Shown here one piece after another: positions 36,584-45,584 of a stretch of DNA of 64,000 nucleotides. Every line of letters starts with the position of its first letter. Position 1 is the stretch's first letter. This DNA comes from Planctomycetota bacterium (lineage in GTDB: Bacteria > Planctomycetota > Phycisphaerae > SM23-33). Position numbers and translations under genes: made by a program. The notes below the pieces were generated by a model. The model saw only the letters and a program-made list of their open reading frames with translations. It searched no databases and was not told where the DNA came from. The stretch spans positions 1-64,000 of the forward strand of contig DAOVZK010000006.1 of assembly GCA_030635145.1 (NCBI GenBank), in the 5' to 3' direction.

Positions 36584-37561
36584 ATGCAGGTAATTTTTTG
36601 TGGAAGTGGTGATTTCGCCTTACCGTCGTTTCAGGCGGTGGTGGCAGCTGGTTACGATGTGACAGCTGTGGTGACCCCTCCTGCGCGCAAGGCTGGCCGC
36701 GGCGGAAAGCTGCAATCCACACCCGTCGCCATCGCGGCTCGCGAGGCGAATCTCGAACTTCACGAAACCGCGAACATCAATTCGCCGGAATCGGTCGCGT
36801 ATCTAAAGTCGCGCGGTGCCGACGCCATCTGCGTAATCGAGTTCGGGCAACTCGTGAAAAAGCCCGTCCGCGACATCGCCAAGATCGACGCGTTTAATTT
36901 GCACGGTTCGCTCTTACCGCAGCTTCGCGGGGCGGGGCCGGTGAATTGGGCGATTATCAACGGGCTGACCGAAACGGGCGTGACGTCGTTTTCGCTCGTC
37001 GACAAAATGGACGCCGGGGACGTTTACATAAAATCGCGAGCGATAAAAATCGGCGAAACCATGCGCAGCGACGAGTTGCGCGCGACTTTGGCACAGCTGG
37101 GCGCGGAGGTGGTGCTGGAAACCCTCGCACTGCTGGAAAGCGGCAAGGCCGTACCCGAACCGCAAGACGACGCAAAAGCGACGCTGGCACCGAAGCTGAA
37201 AAAAAGCGACGGTTTTGTCGACTTCACCGCACCGGCGGAGCAAATCACACGATTAGTGCGTGGGGCATGGAATTGGCCTGGCGCGCAGGCAGACTTCCGC
37301 CGTGCCGACGGAAAAATTATCCCCGTGACAATCGCCAACGCTCGCACTGTTGAAATTCACAGCTACAATGGCGACGGCTGCGCGGACAAAACGCCCGGAA
37401 GCATCGACGGTGATCTTTACATACAAACCGGCGCGGGGCGGATCGAAATTCTGGAAATCAAACCAGCCGGCAAGCGGCTTATGCTATGGGACGACTTCGT
37501 AAACGGATATCGCGTCCATACAGGTGACGCTTTTTTAAGCAGGGATGCAAACGGAAAATGA
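36584..37561 (+). CDS. fmt: Methionyl-tRNA formyltransferase
   Basis: Fmt formylates initiator Met-tRNA using 10-formyl-THF. The 325-residue protein starts MQVIFCGSGDFALPSF and carries the catalytic block NLHGSLLPQLRGAGPVNWAI with HGSLLP, followed by TGVTSFSLVDKMDAGDV. The C-terminal OB-fold tRNA-binding domain is present (LVRGAWNWPGAQ...). The usual SD is weak. Its TGA overlaps the ATG of rsmB by four bases (ATGA), so formylation and rRNA methylation genes are coupled, a common arrangement. Confidence 0.95.
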   Translation: MQVIFCGSGDFALPSFQAVVAAGYDVTAVVTPPARKAGRGGKLQSTPVAIAAREANLELHETANINSPESVAYLKSRGADAICVIEFGQLVKKPVRDIAKIDAFNLHGSLLPQLRGAGPVNWAIINGLTETGVTSFSLVDKMDAGDVYIKSRAIKIGETMRSDELRATLAQLGAEVVLETLALLESGKAVPEPQDDAKATLAPKLKKSDGFVDFTAPAEQITRLVRGAWNWPGAQADFRRADGKIIPVTIANARTVEIHSYNGDGCADKTPGSIDGDLYIQTGAGRIEILEIKPAGKRLMLWDDFVNGYRVHTGDAFLSRDANGK

Positions 37562-38952
37562 CAAACGGTATCGATAATAATTTTAGGACAAAGCGGTTTC
37601 CTCGCGAGATGGCAACGGATGCTCTGCGCGACAAAAACCAAAACGTGTCGGGGCGATTGAAACGGCTTTTATCGCAGGCGTCGCTTTCACCAGCCGACCG
37701 CGGCCTGGCGCGCGAGCTGACGATGGGAGTTGTGCGAACTCGCGGGGCACTCGATGCCGTCATCAACGCGTATCTCAACCAGCCCAACAAAAAAGTTCCT
37801 ATGCCGGTTCGCAACATCCTTCGCGTTGCGTTGTATCAGATTCTCTATCTCGACCGTATCCCAACGTTTGCCGCCATCGACGAGGCGGTCAATCAGACCA
37901 AGCAGTTTCACAAACGCCAAAGCGGAATGGTTAACGGGCTGCTGCGATCCGTCGACCGCGAAATTGCCCGCGTGGATATCGACCCTGCCGCCATGCCGCC
38001 CGAACCGGATGTCGTTACAACTTCGCAAAACCAGGCGTGGAAATTTCCGAAGGCGATTTTTCCTGATCCGCAATCCGACCCCGCAGAATATGTCGCAGCT
38101 GCGTGGTCGATGTCATTACCGCTGGCGCAAAAATGGGCAGAGCGTTTCGATCCGCAGCAACTCATGCGAATTGCGCGGGGTACCTGCTGCACGCCCCCGC
38201 TGACACTTCGTGTCAACACGCTCAAGGCCACCATGCAGCAAGCACTAGATGGATTTCAGGCGGCGGGGATTTCGGCATCGGTTCACAATAATGGCAAAAG
38301 CATCGTGCTGAATTCCGGCGACCTGTTCGGAAAGCTTCCCGACTTTGCCGCCGGGTTCTATCAACCCCAAGACCCGACGGCCACCGCGGTGGTAGCCGAC
38401 ATGGATCTGCAACCAGGAATGCGAGTGCTGGATTTTTGCGCAGCCCCGGGCACTAAGACAACACATATGGCAGAGCGAATGCAAAACGAAGGCACCGTCA
38501 TCGCCGCCGACGTTGACGAATACAAAATCGAAAAAATTTCCAGCAACGCACAACGCCTCGGAATCGACATTATCACAACAATGCTCGCCGAGCAGGTCGG
38601 GCAGCTGGACCCGGGAAGTTTCGACATTGTATTGGCCGACGCACCTTGCAGTAACACGGGCGTTTTGGCACGGCGGCCTGAGGCGAAATGGCGGTTCGAG
38701 GCAGACACGATCGGCCCGGTCGTAAACACACAGCAGCAGATTCTCGATATGGCGTCGATTTTTGTCAAACCCGGCGGCCAGCTGGTCTACAGTATCTGCA
38801 GCATCGAACCGGAAGAAGGACCGCACGTGGCGAAATCTTTCGCGCAACGCAGCGGGATGAAATTGTGCGGCGAGAAGCCAACACTCCCAGCTGGTGCGGA
38901 CAACCCACAAGCGTGGTGCGACGGTGGATACGTCGCGACATTTAAGAAATAA
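37558..38952 (+). CDS. rsmB: 16S rRNA m5C967 methyltransferase
   Basis: RsmB/Sun methylates C5 of a cytosine in 16S rRNA. The 464-residue protein has an N-terminal NusB-like RNA-binding domain (about 1-140; LARELTMGVVRTRGALD, ILYLDRIPTFAAIDEAV). The SAM-dependent domain has VLDFCAAPGTKTTHMAE, the catalytic loop ADAPCSNTGVLARRPEAKW, and YSICSIEPEEG. The final motif usually reads YSTCS; here Thr is Ile, but both cysteines remain. It overlaps fmt by four bases and smpB follows 27 bp later on the same strand. Confidence 0.94.
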   Translation: MTNGIDNNFRTKRFPREMATDALRDKNQNVSGRLKRLLSQASLSPADRGLARELTMGVVRTRGALDAVINAYLNQPNKKVPMPVRNILRVALYQILYLDRIPTFAAIDEAVNQTKQFHKRQSGMVNGLLRSVDREIARVDIDPAAMPPEPDVVTTSQNQAWKFPKAIFPDPQSDPAEYVAAAWSMSLPLAQKWAERFDPQQLMRIARGTCCTPPLTLRVNTLKATMQQALDGFQAAGISASVHNNGKSIVLNSGDLFGKLPDFAAGFYQPQDPTATAVVADMDLQPGMRVLDFCAAPGTKTTHMAERMQNEGTVIAADVDEYKIEKISSNAQRLGIDIITTMLAEQVGQLDPGSFDIVLADAPCSNTGVLARRPEAKWRFEADTIGPVVNTQQQILDMASIFVKPGGQLVYSICSIEPEEGPHVAKSFAQRSGMKLCGEKPTLPAGADNPQAWCDGGYVATFKK

Positions 38953-38979
38953 TACGAAGCAACAAAAGCGGAAATAAGC

Positions 38980-39462
38980 GTGGCCAAAAAGAAAGAACAA
39001 TCTAAACCCAAGGGTGTGCGAATTACAAATCGCAGAGGCCGGCGGGATTTTCACGTTCTCGAAGTGCTCGAGTGCGGTGTTGAGCTGCTCGGGACGGAAG
39101 TAAAAAGCCTGCGCGCCGGGCAAGCCAAAATCGACGAGGCCTACATCCGCATCGACAACAACCAGCTGTTTCTCGTCGGAGCAAATATCGCCCTATACCC
39201 CCTTGCCGGTGAAAGTATGCAGCATGTTACGACCCGCAAGCGAAAATTGCTGGTGCATCGGCGGCAAATCGAAAAACTACAGATGCACGTCAATCAAAAG
39301 GGCAAAACGCTGATTCCGCTTGTGATATATTTCCATCACGGGTGGGCGAAAGTCGAAATCGGCGTCGCCGAAGGCAAGCGGCAATACGACAAGCGAGACT
39401 CCCTACGCAAAAAAGATCAGCAACGCGATATGGATCGGGCCATACGGCAACGGCGGCGATAA
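38980..39462 (+). CDS. smpB: SsrA-binding protein SmpB
   Basis: SmpB binds tmRNA and is required for ribosome rescue by trans-translation. The 160-residue protein shows ITNRRGRRDFHVLEVLECGVEL-type family N-terminus, GTEVKSLRAGQAKI, and the C-terminal basic tail that reads DKRDSLRKKDQQRDMDRAI, which enters the decoding centre. Start codon is GTG. The partner ssrA gene is in the same window at 58809-59158 but 19 kb away. The AT-rich island starts just downstream of this gene. Confidence 0.95.
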   Translation: MAKKKEQSKPKGVRITNRRGRRDFHVLEVLECGVELLGTEVKSLRAGQAKIDEAYIRIDNNQLFLVGANIALYPLAGESMQHVTTRKRKLLVHRRQIEKLQMHVNQKGKTLIPLVIYFHHGWAKVEIGVAEGKRQYDKRDSLRKKDQQRDMDRAIRQRRR

Positions 39463-39583
39463 CGCAGGTGTCTTTCATGCACGACGTGATATTCTTCAAA
39501 ACGACAATTAACAATTAAAAAAATGTATAAAAACATATTGTGATTACCCCTCGATCTGGTTATGTCTTAGAAGATCACTGCTA

Positions 39584-39600
39584 TATGATACTATATCATA
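39584..39600. promoter_or_regulatory. Perfect inverted repeat upstream of the R-M genes
   Basis: TATGATA-CTA-TATCATA is a perfect 7+7 palindrome with a 3-bp spacer, 50 bp before the first R-M start. It could be an operator or a controller-type site, but no controller protein gene is present in the island. Confidence 0.45.
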
Positions 39601-39650
39601 CAGCAAGACTAAGCGTTATGGATAAAATTGCAAAAGGATGATTATAAATA

Positions 39651-41543
39651 ATGGGAAATGAAAAAAAGACAGATTTATTTATTGGCAAATTGCTTGATTT
39701 GGCAAAAATTAAATTTGAACCAAATGGAAGTAATATAAAAGAAATTCAGGACGCATTGAAAACTGCTTCTAAAAAAGGAACAGGAAAAATTGGTTTCCCA
39801 GAATTTACCGCAAAATCAAAAGATTTTATAATCGTAATTGAAAATAAAGCAGATATTGAGAAACAGGCAGAATATAAAGATGACGAAAAGATTGAATTGT
39901 CAACCAAGACAAAATCAATTACAGATTATGCTGAAAATGGAGCATTGCATTATGCTAACGAAATAATAAAAAAGACTTCGTTTAAAAAAGTTTTTGCCTT
40001 TGGATGTTCGGGAGATGAAAAACACCACATAATCAGACCAATTTTCGTTGACGAAAAAGATTATAAATTACTGCAACCCATTGAAAATTTTGAAAATTTC
40101 TTTGAAGACAATATTGAAAAATATTACAGTGAGCAAGTGTTGGAGGAAACACCAACGGAAACGCTTGAACTCGAAGATATAATCAAAAAATCATCTGAAC
40201 TGCACGAATATTTAAGAAACTATGGGCAGTTGGGCGATAGTGAAAAACCGCTTGTTGTTTCAGCAATTCTTCTCGCCTTAAGAGAAAAATCCTTTGATAT
40301 AAATTCATTAACAGGTGATGACGTAAAAACGGACGGACAGAAAATATACAATGCTCTTTCAACTCATATGAAAAGGGTAAAAGTAAAACCTGAAACCAAG
40401 AAAGAGCAAGTTTTAAGTCAGTTTAATGTTGTAAAAGACCGAACAACATTAAATCAAGTGGATGAGCGACTTGCGAAAACACCTTTGAAATATTTTGCCG
40501 ATTTTCTGCAAAAAAATGTTTATGCAACTATTGTTGAAAATTCGCCCGAGGATGTTTTAGGTCGTTTTTACGGCGAATTTATTCGTTACAGCGGTGGAGA
40601 TGGACAAACTTTGGGAGTTGTACTAACACCAAGCCACATTACAGAATTGTTTTGCGATTTAATAGATTTGAAACCAACAGACACTGTATTTGACCCCTGT
40701 TGTGGAACAGGCGGTTTTTTAATTACCGCTATGAATAAAATGCTTGAACAAGCTAAACCAACAGAAAAAGAAATCATAAGAGCAGAAAAAATACATGGAA
40801 TTGAAATAAGAGAAGATATGTTTTCTATTGCCACCACGAATATGATTTTCAGGGGCGATGGAAAAAGTAATTTGATAAAAAATAATTTTTTAAAGCGAGA
40901 AACAGAAAAAATTAGAGCCAATAATTATTCTGTTGGTTTTATGAATCCGCCTTATTCGCAAGGAAAGGGGAAAGATACCGCTCATTTATCCGAAATTAAT
41001 TTTATCAAACACCTGCTAGATGGCTTGGCAGACGGTGGTAGATGTGTTGTTATTGTGCCACAATCTACAATGGTTGGTAATAAAAAAGAAGATAAGCAGG
41101 TAAAAAAACAAATTCTTAAAAATCATACACTTGAAGGAGTAATTACATTAAACAAAGAAACTTTTTACGGAGTAGGAACAAATCCGTGTATTGCAGTTTT
41201 TACTACTCATAAGCCACATCCAGAAAAAAAGTATTGCAAATTTGTAAACTTCGAGAATGATGGTTTTGAAGTGCATAAACACGTTGGATTAGTAGAAACA
41301 GAAAGAGCAAAAGAGAGAAAAGCCCACTTGCTTAATTGTTGGTTACACGATGCACCAGCCGAAAGTAAATTTATGGTAAAAGCTACCATATCAGCCCAAG
41401 ACGAATGGCTGCACTCGTTCTATTATTTTAACGATGAAATACCCAAAGAAGAAGATTTTGAAAACACAATTGCCAATTATCTCTCTTTTGAGTTTAATAT
41501 GCTTATACAAGGCAGAGAATATTTATTTGAAAATGCGGAATAA
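39651..41543 (+). CDS. Fused restriction nuclease / N6-adenine methyltransferase subunit
   Basis: This 630-residue protein combines a nuclease and a methyltransferase. At the N-terminus (about 40-75) FPEFTAKSKDFIIVIENKAD has the spacing of a PD-(D/E)xK nuclease (Asp ... ENK), as in HsdR_N-type or type IIG/BcgI-like enzymes. After a helical linker the N6-adenine methylase domain carries VFDPCCGTGGFLI (SAM binding) and MNPPYSQ (catalytic NPPY). The C-terminus (LIQGREYLFENAE) is helical. A separate specificity gene follows at once, so the complex resembles a BcgI-like type IIB or type I-like system without a translocase gene. AT-rich, clearly acquired. Confidence 0.85.
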   Translation: MGNEKKTDLFIGKLLDLAKIKFEPNGSNIKEIQDALKTASKKGTGKIGFPEFTAKSKDFIIVIENKADIEKQAEYKDDEKIELSTKTKSITDYAENGALHYANEIIKKTSFKKVFAFGCSGDEKHHIIRPIFVDEKDYKLLQPIENFENFFEDNIEKYYSEQVLEETPTETLELEDIIKKSSELHEYLRNYGQLGDSEKPLVVSAILLALREKSFDINSLTGDDVKTDGQKIYNALSTHMKRVKVKPETKKEQVLSQFNVVKDRTTLNQVDERLAKTPLKYFADFLQKNVYATIVENSPEDVLGRFYGEFIRYSGGDGQTLGVVLTPSHITELFCDLIDLKPTDTVFDPCCGTGGFLITAMNKMLEQAKPTEKEIIRAEKIHGIEIREDMFSIATTNMIFRGDGKSNLIKNNFLKRETEKIRANNYSVGFMNPPYSQGKGKDTAHLSEINFIKHLLDGLADGGRCVVIVPQSTMVGNKKEDKQVKKQILKNHTLEGVITLNKETFYGVGTNPCIAVFTTHKPHPEKKYCKFVNFENDGFEVHKHVGLVETERAKERKAHLLNCWLHDAPAESKFMVKATISAQDEWLHSFYYFNDEIPKEEDFENTIANYLSFEFNMLIQGREYLFENAE

Positions 41544-41544
41544 T

Positions 41545-42621
41545 ATGAAATTGTTATTGAAAAATAGAGAGTGGAAAGAGTTTTTTATTAGTGATATCTT
41601 TTCAAATATTCAAAGGGGGAAAAGACTAAAAAAAGGAGACCACAAAGCAGGTAGAACACCTTATGTTTCTTCCACTTCGATGAATAATGGAATTGATAAT
41701 TTTATTGGAAATAAAGAAAATGTTCGCGTATTTTCAAGCTGTTTGAGCCTTGCAAATAGTGGTAGTGTTGGGGCTTGTTTTTATCAACCGTTTAAATTTA
41801 TAGCAAGCGACCACGTAACAAAATTAGCGAATGACGAATTTAATAAATACATTTTACAATTTCTTTCAACAATAATTTCAAGGTTAGGTGAAAAATATAG
41901 TTTTAACAGAGAAATTAATGATACAAGAATAAAAAGAGAAAAAATTCATCTTCCTACTACACGCGAAGGAAAACCCGATTACGCATTTATGGAAGCCTAT
42001 ATGCGAGAAAAAGAACAAAAAAAAATAAAAGCATATAAAAACTATGTTTCAAAAAGAATAAGCAAATTAGAAAAGACTAAAAAGGTTGTTTCGATTGCAG
42101 AGAAAGAATGGGAAGAGTTTGAACTTGGAAAGATGTTTGAATTAATTCAAGGTAAATCAAAAGGTTTAAATCACTTAATTAAAACTAAAGCAGGGGTCAA
42201 TTATTTAGGTGCAACAAATCTTAACAATGGCGTTCTATGTCAGGTAAAAGAAGAACCAAGTTTAATCCAGAAAGGAAATTCAATAGCGTTCATTAGAAAT
42301 GGTGAGGGGTCTATGGGGTATTCTGTTTACAAAACTGAAAATTTTATTGCTACTTCTGATATATCTGTTGGTTATAATCCTAAACTAAATAGATATGTAG
42401 GGACATTTATTACAACAGTAGCCGACAAAGTTAGGGGAAAATATAATTTTGGCTACAAACGAAGCGGTAAAAGATTGGTAAAAGAAAAAATCTTACTTCC
42501 AATCGATGAAAATAAAGAGCCTGATTATAATTTTATGGAAAGTTATATGAAATGGATTGAATTGAATAAGTTGAAAGAGTATTTGAAGTATAAAAAATGC
42601 ACAATAAATCGTTGCACCTAA
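41545..42621 (+). CDS. Restriction-modification specificity subunit (HsdS-like)
   Basis: This 358-residue protein has two target-recognition halves. Each starts with a similar segment (KNREWKEFFISDIFSNIQRGKRL near 5; EKEWEEFELGKMFELIQGKSKGL near 190) and each ends with a similar signature (KREKIHLPTTREGKPDYAFME; VKEKILLPIDENKEPDYNFME) leading into a helical stretch with KKIKAYKNYV and KWIELNKLKEY. The duplicate layout is typical of S subunits that read bipartite sites. The ATG at 41545 lies one base after the stop of the previous gene; the track start is far inside it. The C-terminus reaches the island edge intact. Confidence 0.85.
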   Translation: MKLLLKNREWKEFFISDIFSNIQRGKRLKKGDHKAGRTPYVSSTSMNNGIDNFIGNKENVRVFSSCLSLANSGSVGACFYQPFKFIASDHVTKLANDEFNKYILQFLSTIISRLGEKYSFNREINDTRIKREKIHLPTTREGKPDYAFMEAYMREKEQKKIKAYKNYVSKRISKLEKTKKVVSIAEKEWEEFELGKMFELIQGKSKGLNHLIKTKAGVNYLGATNLNNGVLCQVKEEPSLIQKGNSIAFIRNGEGSMGYSVYKTENFIATSDISVGYNPKLNRYVGTFITTVADKVRGKYNFGYKRSGKRLVKEKILLPIDENKEPDYNFMESYMKWIELNKLKEYLKYKKCTINRCT

Positions 42622-42690
42622 TTTTTTCACTGTCGCTTCAAAATGCAGGTGAACTCCGGCGTTCGATTCAATCTGGACACTACCTTCCAC

Positions 42691-44229
42691 TTAGTATTCT
42701 TTTCGTTTTCGGGCCGGGGGGATGTCCAAAATTCCGCGATACTTCGCGACGGTGCGGCGGGCAATGTCGATGCCGTGCTTGGCGAGGGCTTCGGAGAGTT
42801 GGTCATCGTTCAGCGGGGCAGCCTTGTCTTCGTTGTTTACGATTTCGCGCATCTTTTCCTTCACGGCGTCCCAGCTCATATCTTCGCCGGCTGCGTTTTT
42901 CGTACCGCCGGAAAAGAACATCCTCAGCGGAAAGATTCCCTGCGGGGTCTGCACGTATTTTCCAGACACTGCTCTGCTGACGGTGGCGATATGCACGCCG
43001 ACTTTCCCGGCGATGTCAGCCATCGGTAGCGGCTTGAGTGCCTCTTTGCCATGAAACAGAAAATTATGCTGCACTTTGAAAACTTCCTCGCTGACTCGCA
43101 AAATCGTGTGCCGCCGTTGGGCAATGGCACTGATTAACCACTCGGCCGAGCGAATGTTTTTACGTAAAAACTGCTTGGCGTTCTTGTCGGTGTTGCGGTC
43201 GCGGGCAGCGGTACTGTAGTAGTCGTTAATTCCGAGCCGCGGTGAATTCTTGTCAGCCATCGTTACGATAACCTCATCGTTTTCGCCGATGGTCACCATC
43301 ACGTCGGGATTGATAATCGGCGCCGACTGTTGGCCGATAAGCAGGCCCGGCCGCGGTGAAAGCTTCGAGATATATTTTATGCCCTGCTTTATGTCGTCGA
43401 GGTTTCGCCCGAGACGCTTGGCGATGTCGGGGAGGCGGTTCATTTCGATTTCGCGAAGGAAGTTCGTCACCAGCGTGCGCGGTAGTCCGACATCCTCACC
43501 TGCATCGGATTTAACTTGCAGCTGGATCAACAGACATTCCTTCAGGTCGCGTGCACCGATGCCGGTCGGTTCGAGCGTCTGAACATATTTCAACGCCTCG
43601 CGCATCGCAGCTACCGACGAGTCTTTCTCCTGCGCCGTCATCCCAGCAGTGCCGGAATCCTGCAGATACTGATTGACCTTCTCGGCGAGTTGCTCGAGCG
43701 ACACTCGCAGGTAACCGTCAGGGTCGAGCGAATCGATAATCAAAAGCCCGGCAGCCTGCAGCGATTCTGGCACCTCCACGAACCGCCACTGATCACGCAA
43801 GTAGTCGCTGAGCGACCCCTGCTGCGCGGGTGTGTTCGCCATCGCTTCCATTTTCCGGTCGGTTTCGCCGTAGTCGGAAGATTTTCGCGGCATCGGCGCG
43901 TCGGAGTTGGCAAAGTCCGAACCATACTCGCTGGTCATGCTGTCGAGTCGCTGAAAATCTTCGGTGTTGCTGTCGTCGTCGCGGACAACCATGTCGGTTT
44001 CCCCGCGGTCGAAAGTTTCGTCGGTTTCCGGTGTGGTGTCGGGCGGATTTTCGTCGGGCGTTTCGCGCATCTCCAGCACCGGATTCGATTCCATCTCGGT
44101 TTCGATCCGTTCCTGCAGATTCAGCATCGGCAGCTGAAGAATTTCCATCGCCTGGATGATCCTCGGTGAGAGTTTCATCTCCTGCGACATGCGAAGTTGT
44201 TGTGAAGTATCGAGCCTCATTTGAGCCAA
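42691..44229 (-). CDS. rpoN: RNA polymerase sigma-54 factor
   Basis: The 512-residue protein has the Gln-rich activator-responsive region I (MRLDTSQQLRMSQEMKLSPR ... ILQLPMLNLQERI). An acidic region II follows (ETDETFDRGETD...), then the core-binding domain (GIGARDLKECL, LSPRPGL). DNA-binding elements follow, including the HTH DIAGKVGVHIATVSRAVSGK and the RpoN box ARRTVAKYRGILDIPPARKRK. The box usually reads ARRTVAKYRE; here the Glu is Gly. Sigma-54 needs an AAA+ activator, none of which is encoded in this window. Two candidate -24/-12 promoters lie at 27494 and 29998. Confidence 0.96.
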   Translation of the reverse strand: MAQMRLDTSQQLRMSQEMKLSPRIIQAMEILQLPMLNLQERIETEMESNPVLEMRETPDENPPDTTPETDETFDRGETDMVVRDDDSNTEDFQRLDSMTSEYGSDFANSDAPMPRKSSDYGETDRKMEAMANTPAQQGSLSDYLRDQWRFVEVPESLQAAGLLIIDSLDPDGYLRVSLEQLAEKVNQYLQDSGTAGMTAQEKDSSVAAMREALKYVQTLEPTGIGARDLKECLLIQLQVKSDAGEDVGLPRTLVTNFLREIEMNRLPDIAKRLGRNLDDIKQGIKYISKLSPRPGLLIGQQSAPIINPDVMVTIGENDEVIVTMADKNSPRLGINDYYSTAARDRNTDKNAKQFLRKNIRSAEWLISAIAQRRHTILRVSEEVFKVQHNFLFHGKEALKPLPMADIAGKVGVHIATVSRAVSGKYVQTPQGIFPLRMFFSGGTKNAAGEDMSWDAVKEKMREIVNNEDKAAPLNDDQLSEALAKHGIDIARRTVAKYRGILDIPPARKRKEY

Positions 44230-44371
44230 ACCACTAACGTAACATTTTCCTCAAAAACATCTTACAATCCTCTCCGCCGAGCACGGCCGAGAGGTGACAC
44301 CACTGTATCGGACTTAAGTATAGCAAATTGTATGCCGAAATGGCTTATTTTTGTAATTATTTTTCGACGAT

Positions 44372-44532
44372 TTAGAGCGATTAACGATTAAGATGCGGGA
44401 TGCAGGCGCCAGCGAGGACAAGGCTGATAAGGACGCTGAAGCAGGCATAGTAAGCTATGCCGATGCAAGCGGACGCAATCAGCCGACGCCGCAGCCAGCA
44501 TGAACCCCGCAGGTTAAGCGTTAGTTGCTCTA
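44372..44532. repeat. TTAGAGC-family structured repeat, copy 1
   Basis: It begins TTAGAGCGATTAACG and ends CGTTAGTTGCTCTA, terminal inverted repeats that pair. The core is GGACGCTGAAGCAGGCATAG-type: GGCATAG ... CTATGCC forms an apical hairpin flanked by GCGCCAGC and CAGCCAGC-like arms. Copies 2 and 3 lie at 46761-46906 (opposite orientation) and 49566-49726. It fills most of the 383-bp gap between rpoN and thiL. Confidence 0.75.
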
Positions 44533-44612
44533 GCCGGTTCCCCAAAAATTCCGCATTTTTCCGACGATCTCGGTGGTATTTGGGCGAATTTGGAGCTATC
44601 GTAAACTTGATC

Positions 44613-45557
44613 ATGAAAGAGTCAGACTTTTTAACGTGGATTTACTCCCAAAACGGCTTCGACCCCGAAAAGGTTCCCGTCGGCCCGGGTGACGACATGG
44701 GCATTGTGAATCTAGACGCCGATACGCCGCTGCTGGTGGGGGTCGATCAGGTTCTCGACGGGGTGCATTTTAATCTGGCGTTGCATGGGGCGGAGGCAGC
44801 TGGGCGCAAAGCAATGGCACGCAATCTTTCCGACGTAGCTGCGATGGCGGCCTTGCCGGTCGGAGCTGTCGCGTCGGTGGCCTTGCCGAAAGGTTTTTCG
44901 CAAAACGACGCGCAGCAAATTTACGCGGGGCTGCGAAAACTTGGTGACGAATTCGCTTGTCCCTTAGTCGGGGGCGACGTAAGCACGTGGGCAGGGCCGT
45001 TGGGTATAAGCGTTACGATTTTCGCCAAGCCCGCCGGTGCCACAGGTGGCATCAAACCCGTGCTTCGCAGCGGTGCCCGCAGCGGAAACGCAATTCTCGT
45101 AACCGGACAGCTGGGCGGGTCGTGGTACGGGAAGCATCATCTCGAATTCGTTCCGCGTGTTCGCGAGGCGATACTGTTGGGGTTGAAGTATCGGCTGCGG
45201 GCGATGATCGATATTTCCGACGGGCTGACCAAAGACCTTGGGCGAATCTGCAAGGCCTCAAACGTCGGTGCCGAAATCTGGGAAGACGCAATCCCCATCC
45301 GGCCGGGTGCGGGTAAGGATCGCGACCCGAAAGCCTCGCCGCTGGACGCTGCCCTAAACGATGGCGAAGATTACGAGCTGCTGTTTACGGTTCCCAAGGG
45401 TCAGGTCGAAAAAATTATGCAAGATGTCGCGGATGGAAAAATTCCCGTAGCGATTTCCCACATCGGAACGATCACCAAGCAACAAACCCTGACGCTGGTT
45501 TCACCCGACGGTTCGCAGTGCCCACTTACGGATGGGGGTTGGGATCACGAGACGTAG
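44613..45557 (+). CDS. thiL: Thiamine-monophosphate kinase
   Basis: ThiL phosphorylates thiamine phosphate to the cofactor TPP. The 314-residue protein has the PurM-like motifs VGPGDDMGIV, VGVDQVLDGVHF, ARNLSDVAAMAA, CPLVGGDVS, MIDISDGLTKDL and LNDGEDYELLF. GDD(M/A) and NDGEDYELL are diagnostic of ThiL. The ATG at 44613 is used; the track start at 44457 runs through a repeat element. TPP made here would serve transketolase and the decarboxylase-type enzyme encoded in the same window. Convergent with the CPBP protease gene. Confidence 0.94.
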   Translation: MKESDFLTWIYSQNGFDPEKVPVGPGDDMGIVNLDADTPLLVGVDQVLDGVHFNLALHGAEAAGRKAMARNLSDVAAMAALPVGAVASVALPKGFSQNDAQQIYAGLRKLGDEFACPLVGGDVSTWAGPLGISVTIFAKPAGATGGIKPVLRSGARSGNAILVTGQLGGSWYGKHHLEFVPRVREAILLGLKYRLRAMIDISDGLTKDLGRICKASNVGAEIWEDAIPIRPGAGKDRDPKASPLDAALNDGEDYELLFTVPKGQVEKIMQDVADGKIPVAISHIGTITKQQTLTLVSPDGSQCPLTDGGWDHET

Positions 45558-45584
45558 GGATTGGGTGTCACTTACCGCGGTTGT

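Larger units (their letters stand above)
39463..42690. other. AT-rich transferred island carrying a restriction-modification pair
   Basis: From just after smpB to just before rpoN the base composition changes sharply: a sample line near 39841 has 17 G+C in 60 bases against 40 in 60 at 37681. Codon use shifts to A/T endings (AAA, GAA, ATT, TTA). The island holds only the two R-M genes. No integrase, tRNA or clear direct repeat bounds it; GCAGGTG occurs near both edges but may be chance. Confidence 0.7.

Noticed and set aside
39462-42660. GCAGGTG near both edges of the R-M island as attachment repeats
   Set aside because: Only seven bases match, and the same heptamer also occurs at 1304-1310 beside no island, so chance is likely.
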